A DNA stretch of 43,319 nucleotides from Bifidobacterium imperatoris (GTDB lineage: Bacteria; Actinomycetota; Actinomycetes; Actinomycetales; Bifidobacteriaceae). The DNA lies in contig NZ_NMWV01000021.1 in NCBI RefSeq assembly GCF_002860405.1, forward strand, positions 1 to 43,319, written 5' to 3'. The notes beneath the pieces were generated by a model that was not told the DNA's origin, ran no database searches, and saw nothing but the letters and a program-made list of their open reading frames with translations. Positions 16,508-24,628 of the stretch are shown piece after piece. The position numbers and the translations under genes are program-made. The stretch's first letter is position 1; the number at the start of each line of letters is the position of its first letter.

Positions 16508-17857
16508 CTACCTCATCCACACATCCCCGCGCACGCGCAAGCCATTGCACAGTCCACGCCCGCCCATCAGAATCACATTAAAAACAGTCCAAATCAGTAC
16601 GGTCCGCGCAGCATCGCTGCCCAAACCCGGCGCCACCATACCCGCCAATGGCACAATGAGCGCAATATACACTACGGCAGTCAACGTGCAGGTTATCGCC
16701 AGATACCGGTAATCGCGCGCGCCAATCAGAATGCCGTCAATGGCCATCATCCAACCCTGCAGTGGGAAGAAGACGCCCATCGTCACCATACCCACGGCAA
16801 TCAGCAGCTGAATATGCGGCGTGGGGGAGAAGAAATGCCCCGCGAATAAGCCAATAATGGCAAAGCCCAAGCCGATTGCGGTGCCAGTGAGCGCGCCCAT
16901 GCGCCCGGTCGCCTTGGTCAGCATGCGTGCTCGCGGCCTATCGCCAGCGCCAAGTGCAGTAGCCACCAATGCCTGCCCTGCAATACCAACCGAATCGAGC
17001 ATGTTCATCGCAAAGTTCCAACTGGAGTTCACTGCCTGAAAACCGGCCAATACCGAGGTCCCCATGCGGGCCGCGCTCGCCACCGTCACTACCATTGCCG
17101 CGCGAATCGCCAACGTACGAATGAACAAAGGAATGCCGTCGCCGCCCGCCGCGGCAATGCCGGCGAGTCGCGGTCGCAAACTTGCGCCATCCGCACGAGC
17201 CCACAGAATTGCGGGAACAACAAGGAATATGCCCATATACCATTGCGCAATCAGCGTTGCTGCACCGGAGCCAGCGATGCCCCAGCGGAATACCAGCACG
17301 AACAGCACCTCAAGCACTGTGTTGAGGATTGCGCCGCTGACCGCTGCGATCAGGGTAATGCGCACCTTCTGCAATCCGCGGAAAATACCGTTTGCCGCAT
17401 ACACCAGCAGCATGCCGGGCGCGCCCAGCACGATTGCACGGGTGTAAAGCGTGGCCTGACGCAGTACCTCGCCTTGACCGCCGAGCGCGCGGCACAATGG
17501 TTCGGCGGCGGCAAACAGCGCGAGGCCTAAGACGATGCCGATGCCCAAAGCCAGCCATAATCCGTCGATTCCGGCCTGCAATCCTTCACGGCGTTTGCCG
17601 GCACCCAGCAGATGCGCTACTTGCGCGGTGGTGGAGTAAGCGAGGAAAATGCACAGGCCCACGGCGGTCAGAATAATGGTGGATCCGATGGAGAGGCCGG
17701 CCAGTGCGGCATCGCCAATATGCCCCACGATTGCGGTGTCGATCAGAATAAAGGTGGGTTCGGCGATGAGCTGGCCGAAGGTGGGCAGTGCCAGCGCCAG
17801 AATCTGGCGACTTGATGAGCGGAAGGTCGGAGACTGTTGGTGCACGTTCGCCTGCAT
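16508..17857 (-). CDS. MATE family efflux transporter (DinF-like)
   Basis: Multidrug/organic cation antiporter of the inner membrane. From the ATG at 17857 the protein has 449 residues and about twelve membrane segments. LALPTFGQLIAEPTFILIDTAIVGHIG near the N-terminus, with GDAALAGLSIG, is the DinF/MATE signature, and a second half repeat follows around QAVNSSWNFAMNMLDSVGIAGQAL. The frame is open for another 50 codons upstream, but that stretch is translated from the DnaA-box repeats and gives a repeated YPH-GDNLVD peptide, so I rejected it. No clear ribosome binding site precedes 17857. The substrate is unknown. Convergent with glnD, divergent from dnaB. Confidence 0.85.
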   Translation of the reverse strand: MQANVHQQSPTFRSSSRQILALALPTFGQLIAEPTFILIDTAIVGHIGDAALAGLSIGSTIILTAVGLCIFLAYSTTAQVAHLLGAGKRREGLQAGIDGLWLALGIGIVLGLALFAAAEPLCRALGGQGEVLRQATLYTRAIVLGAPGMLLVYAANGIFRGLQKVRITLIAAVSGAILNTVLEVLFVLVFRWGIAGSGAATLIAQWYMGIFLVVPAILWARADGASLRPRLAGIAAAGGDGIPLFIRTLAIRAAMVVTVASAARMGTSVLAGFQAVNSSWNFAMNMLDSVGIAGQALVATALGAGDRPRARMLTKATGRMGALTGTAIGLGFAIIGLFAGHFFSPTPHIQLLIAVGMVTMGVFFPLQGWMMAIDGILIGARDYRYLAITCTLTAVVYIALIVPLAGMVAPGLGSDAARTVLIWTVFNVILMGGRGLCNGLRVRGDVWMR

Positions 17858-17904
17858 ATCATGCTTAACTACGTTGTGCAACTCGCCTCTTTCGCTGTGC
17901 AATG

Positions 17905-18008
17905 TTATCCCCAGACTATCCACCAAGTTATCCCCCGTATGTGGATAACCAAGTGGATTATCCACCAAGTTATCCCCAAAATGTGGATAACTTATTTTTC
18001 TATCCACA
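17905..18008. promoter_or_regulatory. Cluster of about eight DnaA-box-like sites upstream of dnaB and the MATE gene
   Basis: Two exact consensus boxes TGTGGATAA (complement TTATCCACA) lie at 17940-17948 and 17982-17990. Around them are one-mismatch or near boxes: TTATCCCCA (17905, 17970), CTATCCACC (17916), TTATCCCCC (17928), TTATCCACC (17958) and CTATCCACA (18000). The unit CCACCAAGTTATCCCC-NNN-ATGTGGATAAC occurs twice, 42 bases apart, so like boxes face the same side of the helix. An AT-rich CTTATTTTTC follows. Such a cluster binds DnaA in known systems. Here it could regulate dnaB, titrate DnaA, or be an origin element; no dnaA, dnaN or rpmH is nearby. Confidence 0.7.
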
Positions 18009-18031
18009 TTGGCGGCTTCTGCGTGTCGTTC

Positions 18032-18056
18032 GCGTCACATTCCGGTGAATGCAGCG
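18032..18056. repeat. Single degenerate copy of the glnK-glnD palindrome
   Basis: GCGTCACATTCCGGTGAATGC is close to the first palindrome at 14304 (CATTCCGG-GAATGC shared, flanks altered). It lies between the DnaA-box cluster and the tandem palindromes upstream of dnaB. Its presence away from glnD suggests that the motif is a dispersed repeat or a general regulator site. Confidence 0.45.
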
Positions 18057-18211
18057 TGAACAATGTGGGGTCTGAGAGGGAGCAGCTGGGGCAGATTACG
18101 CGGACTGAATGGTGTGGGTAGCGCGAGGCGGGTGGAGTGATGGCGCGAATCGGGGTGTAGATGGCCTGGATTGGACGTGGCAGTCCCGTTGCAGCTTGGT
18201 GGTGACTCGGC

Positions 18212-18391
18212 AATCGTCATTATGTACGCGTCTCGACGAAGCGTCCGCAAACATAGTGATGATTATGAAGTCAGAATCGTCATTATGTACGCGGGCCAAC
18301 GAAGTACCCGCATACATAATGACGATTTCGGGGCCAAAAACGTCATTATGTTTGCGGCACCCCGGTTCAGCCGCGTACATAGTGATGGATT
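18212..18391. repeat. Three tandem 53-base palindromes upstream of dnaB
   Basis: Units at 18212-18264, 18275-18327 and 18339-18391 repeat every 63-64 bases. Each starts AATCGTCATTATGTACGCG or a close variant and ends with its near-complement. In unit 2 the arms pair over 20 of 21 positions around an 11-base loop. Loops and the 10-base spacers are less conserved, so the arms are what is maintained. The array ends about 90 bases before the dnaB start. Translation in either direction gives repeated peptides (IVIMYA, HNDD), which explains spurious open frames here. Function unknown: nested hairpins in a leader, a protein-binding array or REP-like repeats. Confidence 0.75.
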
Positions 18392-18479
18392 CCGGTGGTT
18401 GTGGCCGCACTACCGCCCGAACTAACGGTTACGCGCAGAGTCTGATGGTTGCAAGATGCGCCTTCTATACTGGGGAGCT

Positions 18480-19931
18480 ATGGCAGAAGGAAGCGACAAC
18501 TCGTATCAGAACTACGCAGGTGGCTCAGACAACGGCGGCAATCGCGCTGGCCGTGGCGGTGCGCAAGGCTCGGCAGCATCAGGCGACCCGATTTTCGACC
18601 GTGTGCCTCCGCATGATGATGACGCGGAAATGGCAGTACTTGGCGGCATGCTGATGAGCAAGGACGCCATTGGTGAAGTGTCGCAAACCATTGACGTCAC
18701 TGATTTCTATCAGCCCAAGCATCAGACGATTTATACGGCGATCATTGACTTGTTCTCTGCAAGTCAGCCGGTGGACGTGGTGTTGGTGGCCAATCAGCTG
18801 CTCGCTGACGGCAATCTTGAAAAAGTCGGCGGCGCTGATTATCTGCACAGCTTGGTGGCTTCGGTGCCGACTGCGGCAAACGCTATGTATTACGCCGAAA
18901 TCGTGCATCAGCGTGCGATTTTGCGCAATGTGATTGCAGCCGGTACCAAAATTGCTCAGCTTGGCTATTCCGCTGAGGGCTCGCAGGCTGAGGATGTGGT
19001 CAATCTCGCCCAGTCCGAGATATACGAGATGTCGATGGGCAAAGTTCGTCAGGACTATGCCGCCATCGGACCGGTGGTGCACGACGCACTCGACCAGTTG
19101 GACAAACTGCAGAACGGTTTGGTGCAAAAGGGTGTGCCGACCGGCTTCCGCGATATTGATGATGTGACTCAGGGCTTGCAGCCTGGCCAGATGGTGGTGG
19201 TGGCAGGCCGCCCGGCTATGGGTAAGTCCACGCTTGGTATTGATTTCGCGCGAGCTGCCGCCCTGCATCATAATATGACGTCCGTGGTGTTCAGCCTCGA
19301 GATGAGCAAGGTGGAGCTCGCCCAGCGTATTATCTCCGCCGAAACCAATATTCCGATGGCGGCTCTTCGCCGTGCGGACGATATCACGCCTGAACGTTGG
19401 AACACGTTGAACCAGTTCTGGACCAAAATGCAGAACGCGCCGCTGTTCATTGACGACAGTCCGAACATGTCCCTGATGGAAATCCGTGCAAAATGCCGCC
19501 GACTCAAGCAGACCAATGATCTGAAGCTTGTAGTCATCGATTACTTGCAGCTGATGACGTCCGGCAAGGCCGTGGAATCCCGCCAGCAAGAGGTGTCCGA
19601 ATTCTCCCGTGCGCTGAAGCTCCTGGCCAAGGAGCTCGAAGTGCCGGTGGTGGCCTTGTCGCAGCTGAACCGTGGCCCGGAAATGCGTAACGACAAGAAA
19701 CCGCAGCTTTCAGATCTTCGTGAATCCGGTTCAATCGAACAGGACGCCGATGTGGTGTTCCTGGTGCATCGTCCGGACTTCTATGATAAGGAAGACCGCC
19801 CAGGTGAGGCCGATATCATCATGGCCAAGCATCGTAACGGTCCGACTGAAACCTTCCATCTTGCCTTCCTCGGTGCCACGTCCAAGTTCAAGGACATGCC
19901 GCAGGACTACAACGCCAATCAGGGGGTGTGA
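18480..19931 (+). CDS. dnaB: Replicative DNA helicase DnaB
   Basis: Hexameric helicase that unwinds DNA at the replication fork. From the ATG at 18480 (GGGGAG just upstream) it has 483 residues. The N-terminal domain (DRVPPHDDDAEMAVLGGML onward) is followed by the RecA-like core with Walker A GRPAMGKS (243-250), FSLEMSK, Walker B-like VIDYLQLM, and ALSQLNRGPEMR with SDLRESGSIEQDADVV near the end. No intein is present at the usual insertion points. Its stop overlaps the murT start (TGATG), so helicase and wall-amidation genes are translationally linked. The 622-base region upstream carries DnaA boxes and palindromes. Confidence 0.95.
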   Translation: MAEGSDNSYQNYAGGSDNGGNRAGRGGAQGSAASGDPIFDRVPPHDDDAEMAVLGGMLMSKDAIGEVSQTIDVTDFYQPKHQTIYTAIIDLFSASQPVDVVLVANQLLADGNLEKVGGADYLHSLVASVPTAANAMYYAEIVHQRAILRNVIAAGTKIAQLGYSAEGSQAEDVVNLAQSEIYEMSMGKVRQDYAAIGPVVHDALDQLDKLQNGLVQKGVPTGFRDIDDVTQGLQPGQMVVVAGRPAMGKSTLGIDFARAAALHHNMTSVVFSLEMSKVELAQRIISAETNIPMAALRRADDITPERWNTLNQFWTKMQNAPLFIDDSPNMSLMEIRAKCRRLKQTNDLKLVVIDYLQLMTSGKAVESRQQEVSEFSRALKLLAKELEVPVVALSQLNRGPEMRNDKKPQLSDLRESGSIEQDADVVFLVHRPDFYDKEDRPGEADIIMAKHRNGPTETFHLAFLGATSKFKDMPQDYNANQGV

Positions 19932-21304
19932 TGATGTTTGTTACTCCAGCCATCGGAAAACTGGTTCGTGCGGCCGCGCGCGTTACCAAACATGGCGGCT
20001 CGGCGTTCCCGGGCAAAATCGTGGAATCCGTCGACCCTGGGTTCCTGACCCGCACGCTTGCGCAATTGCCGCTTGGCGTGGTGCTGGTCTCCGGCACGAA
20101 CGGAAAAACCACCACCACCCGTATGGTGTCTTCCATGCTTTCGGACTTGGGGCTCAAGGTGTTCACCAACCCCACTGGTTCGAACTTCGTGCGAGGTGTG
20201 GTGTCTGCTCTGCTGAACGAGGTCAATTTGGCCGGCAAGCTGGACGCGGATATCGCCGTGCTCGAGCTCGATGAAGCGTATGCGGTGCATTTCGTCAAGC
20301 AGGTCAAGCCGCGCTATGCATTGCTGCTCAACGTGATGCGCGATCAGCTTGATCGCTTCGGTGAAATCGACACCACTGCCAAACTGCTCAGCCATGTGGC
20401 CGAGGCAACCACCGGCACTGTGGTGTTGAACCGCGAAGATCCACGCATCGCCGCGCTTGCAGCCAAGGTTCCGGCCGGCACGCAGGTCAAATACTTTGGT
20501 TTGGCCGATGATTTGCGTCATTATTTCCCGTCTGATGACGACATGGCCACGACAGTGTCCGTGGAATCCGGCGCGGAGAAGACGGCGCAGACGCGAAGCG
20601 GACTGAGGGGGGCAGCCCCCGAGCTGCCTGCGGACGTGACGCTGACCGCAGTCGGCGATCACGAAGCCACATTCAATATGGACGGGCAGGATTACTCCAC
20701 CGCAGTCAAACTCGAAGGCGTCTACAACCTGTACAACGCTGCGGCCGCGCTCGCCGTAGTGCGCGCGGTCATGACCAATGCCGCCGCACAATCCAAGGCC
20801 ATCACGAACGCCAACGCCTGCGCGGTCAGCGCCGATGAACTGATTGCTGCGGTCTCTCGCGTCACCCCGGCATTCGGCCGCGGCGAGGTTATCAATGTGA
20901 ACGGTTCGCCTGTGGAACTGCTGCTGGTCAAGAATCCGATGGGCTTCCGCCTTTCGCTTGCCAGCTTCAGCCCAGCCGGTGCAGACACGATGATCGCCAT
21001 CAACGACCAGTACGCCGATGGGCGAGACATGAGCTGGCTATGGGATGTGGACTTCACTTCGCTGCGAGCAAGCGGCGTAAACATGGTGTCCGGCGTGCGC
21101 GCCTGGGATATGGCTTTGCGCCTCGGCTACGATCAGGTGCCGGTCGAGCAGGTGGAACCCGATCTGGAGCGGGCGGTAACCACGTTCGTCACCAGCAATC
21201 CCGGCACTCGTAAACATATGTATTGCACGTATACCGCCATGCTGAAAGCGCGCGCGGTATTAGGCGGAATCACTGAGGTCAGCGACGCAGGAGTGGGCCG
21301 ATGA
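19931..21304 (+). CDS. murT: Lipid II isoglutaminyl synthase subunit MurT
   Basis: With GatD it amidates the D-glutamate of lipid II to D-isoglutamine using glutamine-derived ammonia. The 457-residue protein has the Mur ligase ATP loop SGTNGKTTTTRM (GTNGKTT from 55), ELDEAYAVHF, NREDPRI and a C-terminal DUF1727-like domain (NPMGFRLSLAS to the end). The region between, about 175-235, has Asp/Ala/Gly-rich sequence and no cysteine pairs, where the streptococcal and staphylococcal MurT carry a Cys4 zinc ribbon. The start overlaps the dnaB stop and the stop overlaps the gatD start, so the three genes form a tight operon. Confidence 0.9.
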   Translation: MMFVTPAIGKLVRAAARVTKHGGSAFPGKIVESVDPGFLTRTLAQLPLGVVLVSGTNGKTTTTRMVSSMLSDLGLKVFTNPTGSNFVRGVVSALLNEVNLAGKLDADIAVLELDEAYAVHFVKQVKPRYALLLNVMRDQLDRFGEIDTTAKLLSHVAEATTGTVVLNREDPRIAALAAKVPAGTQVKYFGLADDLRHYFPSDDDMATTVSVESGAEKTAQTRSGLRGAAPELPADVTLTAVGDHEATFNMDGQDYSTAVKLEGVYNLYNAAAALAVVRAVMTNAAAQSKAITNANACAVSADELIAAVSRVTPAFGRGEVINVNGSPVELLLVKNPMGFRLSLASFSPAGADTMIAINDQYADGRDMSWLWDVDFTSLRASGVNMVSGVRAWDMALRLGYDQVPVEQVEPDLERAVTTFVTSNPGTRKHMYCTYTAMLKARAVLGGITEVSDAGVGR

Positions 21305-22053
21305 GCAAAACAATCGATATCGTGTCTCTGTATCCGAAAGACATGAACATTTACGGTGACTCCGGCAACGTGCTCACCATTCGCCGCCGACTGGAATTGT
21401 ACGGCTACCATCCGGTAGTGCATCAGTACAATCAGGGCGACGAGTGGCCTGAGCAAGTAGATCTGATTCTGGGCGGCGGCGGCCAAGACACCGGCCAGAA
21501 GAAAATCATTGATGATTTCTATATGCGAGCTGATCTGCTGCGCAAGCTTGCGGCAGATGGTGTGCCAATGCTGATGATTTGCGGCCTGTACCAGCTGTTC
21601 GGCGAGTATTTCGAAACCGTAGACGGCACAAGGCTCGACGGCATTGGTGTCATCGGCGCGTATACGGTAGGCCAGGATGTGCGCATGATCGGCAACCTTG
21701 TAGAACATTCCGCACAGTTCGGTGATGTGATCGGCTATGAGAATCATTCCGGGCAGACGTTCCTGAGAGATGGCGTGCAGCCGCTCGGCACAGTCGACGC
21801 CGAGGGCCAAGGCAACAACGGTAAGGACCATACCGAGGGCGCTCGCGTAAACAATGTGATCGGCACGTACATGCATGGTTCGCTGCTGCCTAAGAACCCT
21901 GCAATCTCCGATTTTCTGATTGAAACTGCGGCAACCCGCCGCTATGGTTCGTTCAGCACGACTGATCAGACTTCGGAACAAGCCGCTGAGCTTGCGCGAC
22001 TCGACCAAGTGGCCGCCAACGCGCGCAAAGCCGCAGCCGCACGCCCCCGGTAA
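21301..22053 (+). CDS. gatD: Lipid II isoglutaminyl synthase glutaminase subunit GatD
   Basis: Class I glutamine amidotransferase that hydrolyses glutamine and passes ammonia to MurT. The 250-residue protein starts with the SLYPKDMNIYGDSGNVLTI pattern typical of GatD. It has the nucleophile Cys94 in MICGLYQLFG, Arg128 (the position reported to matter in the pneumococcal enzyme) and the catalytic His192 in GTYMHGSLLPKNP. The NYGD-like segment and lack of a CobB/CobQ synthetase domain separate it from cobyric acid synthase. ATGA overlap with murT indicates coupled synthesis in equal amounts. Confidence 0.92.
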   Translation: MSKTIDIVSLYPKDMNIYGDSGNVLTIRRRLELYGYHPVVHQYNQGDEWPEQVDLILGGGGQDTGQKKIIDDFYMRADLLRKLAADGVPMLMICGLYQLFGEYFETVDGTRLDGIGVIGAYTVGQDVRMIGNLVEHSAQFGDVIGYENHSGQTFLRDGVQPLGTVDAEGQGNNGKDHTEGARVNNVIGTYMHGSLLPKNPAISDFLIETAATRRYGSFSTTDQTSEQAAELARLDQVAANARKAAAARPR

Positions 22054-22172
22054 GTGTATTCCACTAGACGAAATCAGCTGTAAGGCCTAGCGTCAAGGAC
22101 GTGCATGTGCGCTAATCTTGTGAATACGAGACAAGGCATCAGGCTGCGTCGAACCTCGAAGGAGGGGTTATT

Positions 22173-22442
22173 ATGGCTGATTTTGATCTGGGCGAAGGCG
22201 TCCGCAAGGTTCTGCTGGCCGGCATCGGTGCTCTGGCCACCGGTTACGAGAAGAGCAGCGCCATTGTTGATGACCTGGTAAAGAAGGGCGAGCTGACCGT
22301 TGAGCAGGGTAAGTCGCTGAACACTGAGCTGAAGCGCAAGGTGGGCGAGGCTCTGGTCAACGATGCCAATAAGGACGAAGCCAAGGAAGAGCCTATCGAC
22401 ACCACTGAGGCTGATTCGTCCGATTCCGCCGATAAGGACTGA
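22173..22442 (+). CDS. Small helical phasin-like protein
   Basis: An 89-residue protein with GAAGGAGGGG seven bases before its ATG. It begins DLGEGVRKVLLAGIGALATGYEKS and continues DDLVKKGELTVEQGKSLNTELKRK, a pattern I recall from short phasin-like (PhaF/PhaI-type) coiled-coil proteins. The C-terminus is acidic and Ser/Thr-rich. Bifidobacteria are not known to make polyhydroxyalkanoate, so granule binding is unlikely. It sits eight bases before the ABC1-kinase gene, which suggests a joint function at the membrane or with lipids (inference). Confidence 0.7.
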   Translation: MADFDLGEGVRKVLLAGIGALATGYEKSSAIVDDLVKKGELTVEQGKSLNTELKRKVGEALVNDANKDEAKEEPIDTTEADSSDSADKD

Positions 22443-22450
22443 TTGCTTTC

Positions 22451-24319
22451 GTGACTGCAAAGACAACGGAACAGACGACGCAGCACAATGCGCGCGGCAC
22501 GATGCCGCATACTCAGCCGGACGCCTCATCTGAAGCGTCCGGCTCATCGTCGTCTGCTCCGCAGTCTGCGGCCACTAGCACTGCGGGCAATGCTCGCACT
22601 ACTGGAACCTCCAGTTCCACTGATTATCCGATGACTGCCGCCTACGCACAATGGGCTGCAGTAAATACGGAAACTATTGGTCTGTTTGGACCAAGGCGAG
22701 ATGATTTCTCCCAGCGCTATCATCTGACTCGCCGCAGCAAGATGAAGCGTTTGGCGCAAATCGTGCGCATCGTCAACCAATTCGATGCGCTGAAAGGTTT
22801 GACGCCAGTGAAAATGCGCCTGATGTTCGAGGCGCTCGGCCCCACATTCGTTAAAGTGGGCCAGATTCTTTCTATGCGTTCCGAGATTCTGCCGCAAAGC
22901 TTCTGCGACGAACTCGCCAAACTGCGCGCGGATGCGGATCCAATGCCATACGCCACTGTGCTGGATGTGCTGTCTGCTGAATATGGCCGCCCAGCAAGCG
23001 AAGTCTTTGCGCATATCGATTTGAAACCGTTGGGCTCGGCGTCGCTGGCTCAAGTGCATCGCGCGACGCTGAAAACCGGCGAAGATGTGGCTATTAAAGT
23101 GCAGCGCCCAGGCGTGCGCGAAACCATGGCGCAAGACGTTGCTATCATGCGCTCTATTGCCAAAGCCGCCACCAAAGTGATTCGCAGCTCGCAGATCGTC
23201 GACTTGCAAGGCGTGGTTGAGGAGCTGTGGGATACCTTCGAATCCGAAACAGACTTCCTTGTAGAGGCGCGTAATCTGGCTGAATTCAAGCGATTCGCGT
23301 CACGCTTCAAATACATGGATTGCCCGACTCCATACCCGGACCTCTGCACTGAGCATGTGGTGGTTATGGATTATGTGGATGGTATTTCCGTTTCGCATGC
23401 TGACGAGTTGGTGGACGCCGGATACGATCTCAAAGACATCGGCACCAAGCTGGTGGATAATTACGCCACGCAGATTCTGGACGATGGTTTCTTCCACGCG
23501 GATCCTCACCCGGGCAATATCATCATTCGCGGTGGGCAGATTGTTCTCATCGATCTCGGCATGACCGGCCGGCTTGATGCCAAAACCCGCGCGGTGATGA
23601 AAGAGATGATTTTCGCCGTGGCCAAGCAGAATTCGCCGGATTTGGCCGACGGATTACTGCGATTCGCTGGCGCTGAAGCAGACCCGGCTGATTATCCGTC
23701 CTTGCTTGCCGATCTTGACGTTATCGTCAAGGAATATGGCACTGTTGATCTCAAAGACTTGGATTTGGCGGCATTCATCACCGCGTTGACCTCGTTGGCG
23801 CAGCGTCATGGCATCGAAGTGCCGAGCAGTATCACTACCGTGGGCCGCGCGTTGGTCACGTTGGAAGGCTTGCTGGACGAGTTCATTCCAGACGTGAACA
23901 TGATTGAAATCATTTCGCAGCACATCGCAACATCCAAGAGCACAAGCCAAGCCATCAAAGATGAACTGAAGGATCTTGGCGTGGAAAGCCATGTGGCGAT
24001 TCACAGTGCACTGGACGCGATGAGCGAGCTCAACGTGGCCGCCCGTATGCTCACGCGCGGTCAGCTGCGCATGAACATGGAGCTGGTTGGTTCGCAGGAA
24101 CCATTCCAGTTGCTGTCTGACATGGTGAACCGATTGACGATGGCTCTGATTGTGGTGGGCTTGTTTATTGGTTCGTCGATTGTGTATTACGCCGGCATGA
24201 AACCGATTATTTTCGGTATTCCGATTGTGGGCTTTATGGGCTATGTGGTGGCCTTTGTGCTCGGCTGCTGGATTGTCATCGACATCTATTTGAAGGGCCG
24301 CAAAGCCAAGAAGCGCTAG
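22451..24319 (+). CDS. ABC1/UbiB-family atypical kinase
   Basis: A 622-residue atypical protein kinase-like membrane protein of the UbiB/ADCK family, whose members bind ATP and act on lipid-like isoprenoid metabolism. Start is a GTG. A Ser/Thr/Ala-rich N-terminus (1-75) precedes the core, which has the family-specific KVGQ (135-138), the Ala-rich loop LGSASLAQVH with VAIKVQRPG, the catalytic HADPHPGN (H at 349) and IDLGM (metal-binding D368). The C-terminus has two membrane helices (about 560-615). Bifidobacteria lack ubiquinone, so the substrate is unknown. Probably one operon with the small phasin-like gene just upstream. Confidence 0.88.
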   Translation: MTAKTTEQTTQHNARGTMPHTQPDASSEASGSSSSAPQSAATSTAGNARTTGTSSSTDYPMTAAYAQWAAVNTETIGLFGPRRDDFSQRYHLTRRSKMKRLAQIVRIVNQFDALKGLTPVKMRLMFEALGPTFVKVGQILSMRSEILPQSFCDELAKLRADADPMPYATVLDVLSAEYGRPASEVFAHIDLKPLGSASLAQVHRATLKTGEDVAIKVQRPGVRETMAQDVAIMRSIAKAATKVIRSSQIVDLQGVVEELWDTFESETDFLVEARNLAEFKRFASRFKYMDCPTPYPDLCTEHVVVMDYVDGISVSHADELVDAGYDLKDIGTKLVDNYATQILDDGFFHADPHPGNIIIRGGQIVLIDLGMTGRLDAKTRAVMKEMIFAVAKQNSPDLADGLLRFAGAEADPADYPSLLADLDVIVKEYGTVDLKDLDLAAFITALTSLAQRHGIEVPSSITTVGRALVTLEGLLDEFIPDVNMIEIISQHIATSKSTSQAIKDELKDLGVESHVAIHSALDAMSELNVAARMLTRGQLRMNMELVGSQEPFQLLSDMVNRLTMALIVVGLFIGSSIVYYAGMKPIIFGIPIVGFMGYVVAFVLGCWIVIDIYLKGRKAKKR

Positions 24320-24474
24320 TCGGCAAATCTTTCTATCCTCCATATCTCATGGCGCTGGCATCTTCATATTGCCAAAGTTGCCATATGCTTTTTCTGTTTA
24401 TTTGAAACCGATAAAAGAAAGAATTAAGCAAAGTTCAAGAAACGCCGGAATATAAGCCATTTCGATGTTTTAAT

Positions 24475-24503
24475 TTGACTTTATACCGGTATCAAAATAT
24501 AGT
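24475..24503 (+). promoter_or_regulatory. Promoter with LacI-type operator for the MFS gene
   Basis: TTGACT (24475-24480), a 17-base spacer and TATAGT (24498-24503) make a near-consensus promoter. The operator ATACCGGTAT (24483-24492, CG-centred) lies within the spacer. The same operator occurs at 25931 and 29353. The remaining 125 bases to the MFS start contain an A-rich leader and AAAAAGGA as ribosome binding site. Confidence 0.75.
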
Positions 24504-24628
24504 TTCTTCTGACAACGGAGAACGAGGTCGGCAAGGACGGCGAACAGTCCAAGCCGGTCAACACAATTCGTTCACACCGACGTCAGCACCAACCACCGGT
24601 GCATAAACCACAGAGAAAAAGGAAACCT

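Noticed and set aside
17858..18007. N-terminal extension of the MATE protein by 50 residues
   Set aside because: It is translated entirely from the DnaA-box repeats, giving a duplicated YPH-GDNLVD peptide, and has no family resemblance. The MATE fold starts after 17857.
17905..18008. Chromosomal replication origin (oriC)
   Set aside because: The box density would fit, but dnaA, dnaN, recF and rpmH are absent and neighbouring genes do not match the usual origin neighbourhood. Kept as a DnaA-box cluster only.
18212..18391. CRISPR array
   Set aside because: Only three 53-base units with 10-base spacers; too long as repeats, too short as spacers, and no cas genes.
18096..18425. Small proteins with repeated IVIMYA and HNDD peptides, readable on both strands
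   Set aside because: The repeats follow from the 53-base palindromes; both strands give similar peptides, and no ribosome binding site is present.
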